64,000 bases of DNA, from contig SEMN01000263.1 of the NCBI GenBank assembly GCA_005408345.1, forward strand, positions 186,001 to 250,000. The letters are read 5' to 3'. The number at the start of each line of letters is the position of its first letter. Positions within the stretch are counted from its first letter, which is position 1. Position numbers and translations under genes: made by a program. Source of the DNA: Macquaria australasica (lineage: Eukaryota > Chordata > Actinopteri > Centrarchiformes > Percichthyidae). Of the stretch, positions 46,738-58,600 are shown piece by piece. The notes below the pieces were generated by a model. That model worked only from the letters and a program-made list of their open reading frames with translations, did not search any database and was not told where the DNA came from.

Positions 46738-49613
46738 CGAACCCACTGACAAAATCTGGCATGTTTACAAAGTTCTGCGTAACAACAGCAGTATGGTGCG
46801 TGAATAAAAATGACAAGCAGGCTTGTGTGAACCATATGGCAACAATGAAGCATTCTGTTGTGAGGGTGAGCTTGTGTGTGACCACGTGATACAAAAAGCT
46901 AAAGTTACTGCAGCCAGCTTTGTCTTCTTTCTCCAGCTGAGTGTTAATACTGAGCATGACAGTGAAACAGTGATGTTATTGGGACTAAACAACAGTTCTA
47001 CCCAAGAGAATCTGCAGGAGAATGTTTTACACAGCAGGAAGGAATGTGAAGCTCCTCTGACACGCTGCTGCACATATTTTACAATAGAAACCGCTTTCTC
47101 TTTTCTGAAGACTATCTGTATTTCTGATAGTGAAAAGGGGGTTGTTAAAGGACAAGGCTGGGTATACACTATATTATATAAACCAAAACTAACAATTAAT
47201 TGATCCAACTAACTAATATTGTCTGTGTATCTAAAATCTGATATATCTTATCCCTCTGTGCCATAGAGCTCCATTGTTGTCCGAAAACTATTAAAAACAC
47301 ATCAATGAGCCAAACTGTTGCACTGGTTGACATGTTTCTTTATTATGATGAACATGGGCACTGTAGTTTATTTTGAGTCAATCCCACATGCACCGCCCTG
47401 CTACTGTAAATACAAAGAGCACCAAACGTGTATTAATCCGCAGCTGAAAATAGTCCCAACAAATCCACTGCTTACTGATGTTTGAGTAACAACTGCTAAA
47501 AACTACAGTGGCCAGCTGTTTTAGGAAAATGACTCAGTCTTTTTTTAAACTGAAACTATATCTTTGTGACTTGTTCTTAAAGATTAATGTCTTCATTAGG
47601 AACCAATAAGCTGGGGGCTGGAGTGCCACAGACAGGGTAGGGAAGTGGAAAAGCCTTTAGAGATAGACTAATGCATTGTTGGTTGTGGTCTTTTCATGGG
47701 ATTTTTTGGCAGTAAGAAAGTACAGATTATCGCAGCCTTATTCTCGGAGGCCCTCAATACTAACATCACCTAGAACTGAGACAAGAGTTTCATTACTCTT
47801 TTTTGGTGCAGCTGAATAATGTTAGTCAATCAACTGAAAATGAATCAGTTTCGATAATTAATTAATGATATAAGTGATTCCTGGTTTTGGTTACTAAAAT
47901 GTGAGAATTTGCTGTTTTTGTTTTACATAATTGTAAATTGAATATCTTTTGGGTTTTGGGCTGTTGGTTGGAAAAAAACAGCAATTCAAAGACATAATTT
48001 GTGCTTTGGGTACTATTTTATGACATTGTGTGGATAAAATAATTGATTGATTATGAAAAAAATCATTGGTTGCAGCCAACTTGGTTTCTTACTCACAAGG
48101 GGCGTAGAACATGATCAGGGCTGCGGGATGTTCCTCCAGGAAGCTGTCAAAGGACTCGTCGGTCAGGTGGAAAACGGGGGAGTCTGTCTCCGACCACGGC
48201 ACCTCGGGGGTCTTCAGCTGGGGGGGCTGAGGGCTGAAACAGGAAGGGGAGACAGCAAGGGCAACAGAGGTGAGGGACATTTTAAAAAGCAGACATGTTC
48301 CAGCTGCCGTGTAATCTGTATCGAGCAAAAATCAGACACAGCTGTAGCCCACACTCCACCCAATATGTCACACACACACACACATCTGGACTGAAGCAGC
48401 CCCGCCTTTATGACGGAGCACAGTGCTGCAATGCCAAGAACGAGTGGATATAAACAAGTGCACACTCTCTGGACTTGTGCACATATATACAAATCATTTA
48501 AAAATACACAGTCTCTCACTCACACAGCAATCTTTTCGCATCATCACACACACACAGCAATCTTTTCTCATCATCACACACCCTGGCCTGAGCCAACTGA
48601 AGCCACATGAGACATTGTATCTTTAAAAAACGCTAGAATTGTGCAACTGGGGTGCAAAGAAATGCAGCATCTCCTGCACACACTTTTCTTTTATCCCGTA
48701 TGTCATCTGTCTAATATACATCTCTCTGATATATAAAAAGCTCAGGATCAGGGTTCATCAGGGACTGAAGCTACACTTGGGCCTTGCACTTCTGCAACAT
48801 AAGGTGCAGTTCCCTCCTGGGTCTGCCTCTATACAGCCATACCAATCGCACTCTACCCCATTAATGGTGGAACACTGCTGCAAAGGGCTGATATGATCTC
48901 CAAGGATACTGACTCTTCCCTCAACTTACTGCCTTGAAACTAGACCCTAGAGTAAGTAAGTCAGAACTGGTATCAAATACGTGTCAAGAGATGTTATGAT
49001 CTGCAATGTACAAAAGCAAGGGACTTCACTATTTCAAAAGTGTAGTTCGAGAGTAAACGTCAGATTCTGACCTCTATCGCTCCTGTGGGCAAAAAAAAAA
49101 AAGAAGAAAAATGCTGTCTTCTTTGCCATTGGTGTAGAATTTCATGTCAGTGCAAACAGCAGAGGGCAATGATTTATTCTGGTGAAACACGTGAAATTGA
49201 GTGGGGAATAAAAAAAACTAAAGAAAAAACTGAGACAGCTGAATCTGAACATAAGAGAAACTTCATCAAAACGTGAAGCAAGGGTGATAAACGGGGGAGA
49301 GGAGATAAAAACTCTGAGGCAGAGTGTGTTCCAAAAAGAGCACAATGGACACAATGTCTCGAAATATGAACGCAGCAAATCAGACTATTCTGGAAAAACC
49401 TTTCAACACCGTTTACTGCAAAAACCTTTTCCTCATCAGCAGCATCTCCAGATGAAAAAGGGCTCTGACATGACAAACTGCGGCTGTAATGAGGCTCGCA
49501 GGAGGACAGTCTTCCACCTACTTACCATATGGAACATATTTACGTGCAAATGAACAATCTACATTTAGTGGTCTAAGGCCAGTCCATCCATGTGAATTTA
49601 TTTTTATTTTGTG

Positions 49614-49698
<85 letters not shown>

Positions 49699-52600
49699 GA
49701 CAAAACAAAACAGAAATGTGTGTTTGTCAATTTAACCACCGTTTGTCACTTTATTTACTGAAATATAAGGTGCAATTATACTCAAATTATCTAGAATTAT
49801 CACTCAATTTAAAACATGGCAACCATTTTGTCAACTTGATTACCTGATTGCCAGCCTGGCAACCACTTCTAAATTATATTGTTGGGCCCTGAATAAGCAG
49901 AGTAGTAAAAACTTAGGACTGGGGAGGGAGTTGTTATGCCTCTTGGCTAAAGAGAGTGTAGCTGGAATACATCCTCTGCCTGTCTCGCTCCGTTTCCTGT
50001 GATTGCTGTGAAAGCCCTGCTCTGTGCCCTCTGGCTGCAGCCCTGTGGACAGTCATGGCTTTCCAGCCAAGCCCTTAACGCCAGTGGAAAAGGGAAGTGG
50101 AGGAGAAAAGGAGGCAGGAGAGCCAAGCCGTGGTGGGAGACAGGGGGTTACGGGCAGAGAGCGTGAGCCAAGGTGAGAAAGAAAAATGAGACAAGAACAG
50201 AGCAGGTGTAGATTGATGACACTGTGGCAAGGTGAGTCAGGGTGAGAAAGAGGCAAGACATGGTGTGATGCAGACCACAGTGGAAGGAAGAGGTGATGTC
50301 AGACATCTAAGGTGAAAGGTAGAAGCAGTTTACTTATTGTAGGAGACAGAAGGCAGAACGTAGTTTGGGAGCTGCGTTCTGTATTTTTATTAGCTTTAAC
50401 AGCTTTGAACACAAACATCCTGAAGTCTGAATGCATCTTCAGTGGGTGAAGTGATTAGAACGATACTCACCTCTTCATCCAGTCTGCGATATCCTTGGCT
50501 GTGGCTCCATAGTTTTCATAGTGGTAAAGGAACTTCCCCTTCCTAAAAGACAACAGAGCACAAGAACAAGATGAAATCACTGCCAATATGATATCTGTCA
50601 TTAGATACAAAACATTTTTTGTAAAACCTTATTTTACTGGTTATATTCCTACAACATATTTCTTTATTTAAAGGAATACCCCACCAAAAATCTGTCTTCT
50701 GAGTATTATATACTCATCACCTGCAGTAATTAAAGGTAGATCTGAGAAGTTTGCAGCTTGCTCCTGTGTGGAGAACAGCTGTAGTCAGCTTGGATTTACA
50801 GTAGTTACACTGGATTCCAAAGCAAACCCATAGTCACGGCAAAAAAACAACATGTCAAAGCCTTCACAGAAATTTCTCAAACCACTCCTGTAGCACAATA
50901 TACTTCTGCGCTGATCCATATGTTCAGTATGTTACACCACTTCCAGCTGAGAACAAGAAAGCAGCGTATAAAACGATTCACTGGAAAGGGACAATTGTTT
51001 CAAACAGTGAACATACGAATAGAGGAGAACAGTAGAGGAGTGGATAATGCTGCAAGAGCTGTTTGTGGGTTTTTTTCACCATGAAACTGAGTCACAGTTG
51101 GTATCCATTGTAACTGCCGTCCTCCACAATAACCATCTTTTCAAGCTGTTCAAGGTGAATAAATAAAATTTGATTCTCAAAAGACAAATTTTCAGTGGAG
51201 TGTTTCTTTAAAAATGTTTTTTAAATACAACAGCACTTATTGTTATCTTAACAAAATAAGATAATGATAATCTAGAATGAATTTAACAAAGTAAAGATTT
51301 AAATCAGGACATATCTGATCAAAACAAGCAAGCCTAATAATCTTTCAGTTGGTACAGTTTTTGATTTTTGATGCTAAAGACACAACTCTCAGTCAGTACT
51401 CAAGTAGTGAGGAGTGATTCCTCATCACTTCCGGCAGAACTTACACTGAAGAAAAAGTGATGCAGGTCATGTGTGATTGACAAAGGCAGGATCCTAAACA
51501 CAATCATAACAAACATAACATAACCCAGTTCCTAAGACAAAGAGCTGGGTCAGACCTTTGAGAAACAGAACAGCTCAAAGCCAAAAGGAAATGGTTTATG
51601 AGAGAGAGCTGACAAAAGGCTCTGACGAAAAGTTCAACAATCACAATGATACTCTTCCCTCTGTCTTGTATTTTGTACATTAGCTTAGTGCATATAAGAA
51701 ATGCCAGTGACTCGTCATAATGCATTTGAAATGAGCTCGAAGCATCTCCTCAGCTCTACAGTCTGAAAAGATTCAAAACTTAAGCAGATTTTCTTCATAG
51801 GAATGACTATCTACTATGCTATTCGCTGTGACTAAATGAAGGCTGGAAAGTGGATGCGGTGGCTCAGCTCATTGCCAAAGGATCAGTGTCAATAGTAACT
51901 GGCTCTGGGCAGTGTGATTCTGCAAACACAAGAGACGAAGTGCAAGACATGACCGCAGTTACAGCTCCCGAGATACAGAGCGGACACTATTAAAGGTGAC
52001 ACAGAATTACACACGCTGGATTTGGGGTTTAAAACTTGCATTTTAAGTGAACTGACTACCGTGGCGGAGAGTGGCTGCTTGGAATTCAATCAGTGAGATT
52101 TATGACCAGCTCTATATTCACTCACTTTATCTCAGCTGCTGTAAAATACACCAAAACCTTGTAAAATCAAGTTAAGAAAATGTCAAACAAATGTCATTTG
52201 CCCGACAGTCTCGGGTGTTTCTCTCGGTTAAAGGACACAGCAAGGACAAAGAAGATGAAAGAGTTTCACTTTTATTGTTTGTTTAACTGATAAAAAGTTG
52301 AGGTGTGGTGCTGTGTTGGGTAGTAAGCTTTCTTAATCTGCAGGACTGAAAAGGTAAAAGACCTTGAACACTTGGTCTTAGAGCGGGTGCAACGGCGAGA
52401 TAACTCCAGCTGTGTTGATGCCGATTTACCCTGCAGTGATTAGCTGCTGTTTATCAGTGAGGGGCTCATTACTGAAGCCAATGGGCTTGGATGGTCGTTA
52501 GCAAGCCCTGCGCTGACACTAATGTGCTCCCAGCTAACAGACTGGCTCTGGCTCAGCTACACGAGTGCATGGGTGTGTGCGTGTACCTGCACACAAATCA

Positions 52601-55600
52601 CACACACACACACACACACACACAAGAAAGAAGTGCACACGTACAGGAAGAGGGCAAGCGCGCACACACTGACTAACCACAGAGGCACTTAATCAGTACC
52701 GGCCTAATTAAAAGGCCAGACTGGAATGAGAGAGAGTTTAATGTGGGAATGGGGATGATAAAGCTGGTGCAAGATGACTAAGAAGCAGGGAACAAAGCGG
52801 GAGCTATGAAGCACCAGCACACAGTTAACAACACTGTAAATATGAGGACGGTGCAGGGATGCTCTGGCTGGGGGGTCTGCATTAACAAACACAATCAGTC
52901 ACAATCTCAGACCCTACTGTGTACGTGGCTACAAGCTTTGAGTTTGTGTGTATGTGAGTCTGCATGCATATTTAAACACTAGGGTTGAACAGTGAACTGA
53001 AATAATCAGACTACCAACAGCATACATTCCTTCCAAACACTAAAAACATACACAGAGGCCAAATGCTAAATCAATGTCACATGTGGCCTTAAGGTGTTCT
53101 TTGGTACAGTATATTAAAAGCCTTTACTTTTTCTGGCATATTAACAATTAAAAACGCTGACTCGTTTTGAGTCTTCAGGCAGACAACACTTTGTGAAAAA
53201 ATGCAGCCCCTCCAATCTTTTCAATGGGGCAGCTGCATTGGCACAGTGTGGTTCCTGAAGCACAGGGCTGTGGTAAAAAAAAAACAAAAAAACGCAGCAT
53301 TGTCCAGCAAATAAGTTCAACTTTGCAATGTTTAAGACGCAATGTCTTGTCATCCGGAAAGACACTGCCTTGGCCAATCAAATATGACCAAGCAAACATT
53401 CCTGATGTTGATGAAAAGATTAAATCCTGCCATAATAACTTTGTGGAGTTGTAAAATCCTGTGTCAACTGCTGTCAAGTGTTTTGGTGTCTGATGAGCCT
53501 TTGAACTCATAGATCTTTTGATCAAACTCGCCTTCTTGGATCATATTTTATTGTCACACTGGTACCTAAAGAACCCCCCCCCCCCCAACGCAGCCACTTT
53601 CATTGTTTTAACAGTGCGGTTTTCAGTCAAAACGCCCAGTATGGCAATGTCTGAATCCCATACAAAATTTGGTGCAACAACGAATGACAGCTAACCAGAA
53701 ACTGAAACCTGCCAGTCCAAATTGCTCACTTCCTCTTCTTCTACTTTCACATAAGACAAAGAAAAGCAGCAAATGCTCACAATTGGGAAGCTGCATTTTA
53801 AGTGATCTGACTACCTTGGCAGAGAGTGGCTGCTTGGAATTCAATCAGTGAGATTTATGACCAACTCTATACGTACTTGCTTTATCTCAGCTGCTGTAAA
53901 ACACACTGAAACCTTGTAAAATCAAGTTGAAAAAATGTCAAACAAATGTCACTTTTGTTTGAAAAATGACTTCAACGATGAGTCAGTTATCAAGATCGTT
54001 GTCAATAATTTTTTTGTCTATCAACTAATCAATTAATTGACAAATCATTTCAGCTCTACTTCATAGCCAACCATACATGTGTCCTCCTTGCTCCCTGACA
54101 GCAGCACCCAGCGGCAACCTTGAACCTCTCCTGTGAGTTTACTTTTTCAAAGTTTGACAGAAACTTTCTCCACTTTACACCTGGTAGAAGCAAGTTCTGA
54201 ACCTCGAGGGCCACCACTGCAAGCTACAAGTCAACCGCCATCACGTCTGTTGGTGCTTAAGAGGCCTGGGCTGCACTTTCTGTTTGAAGTGGCCCACCTC
54301 TGATGTTCTGAGCCTTGGAAGGGAGGGCTGAGCCTAAAGTGAGACGGATGAGAGGACTCGACTCACTCAAAGTAGCAGAAGGTTGGGTAGCCTTTGACGT
54401 TGTACTCCTGCTTGAGGCCGTCAAACTCAGCCGGGTTCACATTCATCCCCGCCAGTACCTTTAAAATAGCAAAGGAGAAAATGAGTTGTGGGTTGTCAGG
54501 GAGGTAAAGAAAAGTGAAGGAAGAGAGACAAGAAAGAGAAAGGTCATGAAACTTCAAACCAGGTTTGTCATCATCAGAGGGCTCCAAAATAAAAAGACGG
54601 ATTACTCCAAGTATAAAAAGAGACTGCACTGTGAAACAACATATGTATAATGAATGTTGATGAGCGGGCTGTAATCAAACACTCACTTTTTATTGACATT
54701 TTAATTTAAATAAAGGAAAGAGCATAAGAAATTCACTTCAGCTGTACTGAAATATGCTAACACCTGACTATAGACGTGGTTAACACAAAAAATATATACA
54801 AGAACCACCTTTTATTAGGTGTAGCAAACTTGTTAGCATTCTAATGGATTTAGACAATTTGAATAGTAAATGCATTTGTTTTGCATCAGCACTGCAAGTG
54901 TACAGCCAAACTAGCAGGCCTGGGAGGCATCTGCTCATTTCACACCAAGAAACAACATCGTTGGGTGGATGAAAAGAGACAATGTTTTTAGATTTAGATT
55001 TTGCAAACTTGTGAAGCAAAAAACTGAAAATTTGTCTGCGGTGGGGCCTCAGGAACAGCTATGTTATTACCTAAATACAAAGCAATGATCCACTGTGCAG
55101 TGGTCATTTCAGAAAGGCTACATGTCATCATATAACCTGGACTGAATGTTAATGTTAGCATGATAATATGTTATTATAAGCACGTTAAGTTGCATGCAAA
55201 CTACTAGATGTTAACATGCCGACATTCAACATTTCGAATTTTAGCGTGTTATCATGCTACTATAGTTGGCTAACGTTCAGCACGTAATGTTTAGGATGCT
55301 AGTTTGTTAACATGCTGACATTAGCTTGCTAACATGTGTGCACTTAGCATATTAAAATGTGAATGTTTAGCATGTTGTCATGTGTACATTTATGCATTAC
55401 AGTGTAGCATGCCAACGTTAAGCATGTTTGCTGTGAGCATGGTTTGTTAGCATTCAATTTAAGTAGAGTTCAGCGTGACAAGAAGAATTGCTTTACTGTG
55501 CTGTGATATGAGAGAATATTGTGTTTTTCAGCGGGACGTGGTATCCCAGTCCTAAAATTATACCCTGTTTAAGAGTAACCTCAGGTACAGTTACACCTAG

Positions 55601-58600
55601 CAACTGGGACACAGATAATAGTGAAAAATACACTGCTGCTTGCAGGTAAATAAATCTTGAATGAGTGAAAATATTCGTCCAATACAGGCATTTCTTTGAT
55701 ATAAAATCAAAACAGCGGAAACCTTCTCAGGTTCCCCTTGAGGAAGTATTGTACAACACACTGTTCATGACAAAAATAGCTTGAAGATTGTCTCTGAGTC
55801 ATTGCAAGCTCTCCAAGCCTGCTCCACCTATTTAAAGTCGCCAGTGATGTTCAACAATATCCCTGTAATGTAGTATGTATCAAAATTGGTATTGAGAGAT
55901 AAACCTCAAACACAGAAATGATACAATCCAAACAACTCCCCACTTTAAACTGTGAGTTTTATCAGCAATTTACAGCCTGAAGAGATGCAACACTTCAGAC
56001 ATCGCCTTTACGCCTTCCTGTGTCCATGACACACAGGCGAGAAATGTGTTGTACAACTTGGCAGACCACCAGTTCAGTATTCAAACCATTCACTTCTCGG
56101 CAGCACTACTAGTCAATAACAGGCACACTCCCAAAAATCTATTTCAGCCTCACACACCCCTCTATGTTCTGTACATGGAGCTTGTATGCATACTGTTAAT
56201 TTCCAGTTGAGAGGCTTAAATTTCACTACTCATAAGCTTGCTAATCAAACAAACATGCAGTTAATTATCTTTTCATTCATTTCCTGCTTTGTGTGAGGCA
56301 AACACGACGCGCTACTCTACTTCACTGTCTCCTCAGGCAGCTGCCTCTCTCTGCTCTCACTGTACAGGACGTTCTCCCTCAGAATCCTTCCTCTTCTGGT
56401 GCTTGAGGAGAAGCATTTATGAACACAAAGCATTTGTTTCCCTAGCTGATCACATAGGCCTCTGGTTGCTTTTGTGCTTGCATCTCTCCAGTGTAGTTAA
56501 AAAACATTTCAACAGCTGGGAACAGAGCACTCTTCTCCCACCCCCCAAGTTTGCTTGCTATTGTAATACTGCCTGCCTGCAAACTGACAACATGGGTCTT
56601 TAGGGGACCCGGGAGACCAGGGAGGAGAAGAAAACGAGATGAAAACAGGAGGGAAAGGAAAAGTTAGGAAGTAAACACAAAGACTGGCCAGGCTAAACTG
56701 ACATTTAATCTAGAAGAAGTTGTAAACTTCAACTGGAAGGACATTAGCCCTTAATTGTGGCTGGAGGTGCCAGCTAAAAAAACAAGTAAGAAACACATTT
56801 TATACAGTCACTGATTTATACACCTGTACAATAATATAAACCACTAAAATCATTAAACACAGATTGCTAGGCAAGATTGGTAGGCTTTTGAATGAACTAC
56901 TGTAATTGCTCGTGGGTCGATGCAAACTAAAACACAGATAAAGTATAACTCAAGTCCAGCAGAGAGGGGATTAGGGCTTCTGAATTGCCTTTAAAGGCCA
57001 TGTGGGTTATTATCCTGATGAATTAAAACCTATGGTGCAAAAGTTGCTGAGGTACTGTACTTGTGAGAAGTTTAGCAGGAAATACAACCAAGGAAAGCTT
57101 TAATTTAGGCCAGACTGACAGACTGTACTCTTGCGGATTGCCAAGCTAACCATCCAGACATTCAGTGCCGAGTCCGACACATCTCATCTAATCTGCAGAC
57201 ATCAGATAAGGATGGCCACAGATCAGTTAATGCAGTAAGACAGTGGACCAAGTGTGCAGGGGCGACATTTAGCAGACTTACATATTTGCCCTTCATCTCG
57301 GTGGCCGCTTGCTGAAAGATGGGCTGCATTCTCTTACAAACACCGCACCCTGCAACCAAAATACAAAACGGAACAAGAGAAGTTATTACAGAGAACTCAA
57401 TTTGGACCTCCGCTCTGACACCGTCGATACAACTGTCAAAAGACTTCCCAGCGTCTGCCAGGGGAATTGTTTTTTTTTTTGTCAATAGCAGCTTGCAGTG
57501 TGCTATCTGCTGTGAAAGATATGATGTACTGAAAACCACTGACCATAATAACTGAGCACAACACATGGAAAAGTATTTATTATTGAGCAACAATAGGAGA
57601 CAAGACAATTAACTCCTCACTGACTAAACACCATTTTGTTCTTAAATTGGTGTTCAAGTGATCAGTAGGTTAATTATGTAGCCAATCAAGAGAATTTAAT
57701 TGACAAAGATTTTGTTTATAAGTTAATTGTTTAAGTAATTTATTGAGGAAAAATGCCAAAGTTGTGGAACAACAGTTCCTAAGTTTTGAGGATTTTCTGC
57801 TTTTTCTGTTTTATATTATTGCAAATTGAATGTATCTGTGTTTGGACTGTTGGTCGAACAAAACAAGCAATTTAGAAATGTCACCTTGAGCTCTGGTAAC
57901 AATTTAATTTAGATTAATTGAAATTAATTAATTGAAGAGCTTAATCAACAAATATTTAGCCCTATTCTTGATTATAAAAACTGCACAGAATATTCAAAGA
58001 GTGTCTTGTGTTTGCCAGGTATGACACATGTAGAAAAACTCATCTCAGTATTGATTATGACTGACGTATTATTGCCAAGTATGCCCAAGTTTATTGATCC
58101 AGTCCACATACTGTAAGCTCTCTCTTCAAGCGAACAGTATTTCATATTTTCTGGACATTAATAGCTGCTGTCAGTTTCTTCTGGCACACTGTCTTCTGAT
58201 CACAATATGTTCGAGCAGTCTAACAAGGAGAGCATTACTTGTCCCAGTTACTGCGAGTTACTGAACACTGTGATAATGAAAGGGACTCACAGGGAGCATA
58301 GAACATCATGAGGACCGGCCTCTCCTCTTTCTTCAGCAGCTTCCTGAAGTCCTTAAAAAGAGTGAGAGAGAGAGAGCGAGGGTGAAAAAGATAATAAAGA
58401 AGCTTTATTATTTATAAACACAAGATATGTACAGCACAGAAAATGGCTCAAATGCTAGATTTGTCTAAGAAAAACATTATTGTTGAGTAAAGCTTTAAGT
58501 CAATGATGACATACAACATCTCAATTCCTCTGACAACTTGCTACAGGGCTGATTTCCCAAAGTATCTCTCTGTTTAGCATACAGAGCTTTAAAATAACTA

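Larger units (their letters stand above)
40772..48096 (-). other. pdia5 largest intron
   Basis: 7,325 bp, phase 1. It holds AT-rich repeat pieces (41725-42010, 42490-42690), three (GT)n runs (43605-44519), an R5 fragment (45710-45850), an A/TA run (46703-46737), a possible dispersed repeat (47140-47620) and R3 copy 3 (47822-48078). No extra exon found. Confidence 0.7.
48234..50470 (-). other. pdia5 intron
   Basis: 2,237 bp, phase 2. It contains a two-copy 30-bp tandem (48521-48580) and the long (GA)n run (49616-49694). 49920-50330 is GC-richer with no recognised function. Confidence 0.7.
50543..54366 (-). other. pdia5 intron
   Basis: 3,824 bp, phase 2. It contains a 544-bp TTAA-flanked MITE (50668-51211), a duplicated ~162-bp unit (52038-52199 and 53793-53954), a CA run (52599-52624), a C13 run (53574-53586) and an R3 copy split around the second unit. 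Confidence 0.75.

Noticed and set aside
46765..47208. Long overlapping ORFs on both strands (147 and 126 codons)
   Set aside because: The peptides have no recognisable domain, both strands are open over the same bases, and the neighbouring sequence looks like a dispersed repeat. Inside a pdia5 intron, with no splice context.
49489..49847. ORFs rich in RERERE or SLSLSL
   Set aside because: Produced by the (GA)n microsatellite, which is open in several frames. Not a protein.
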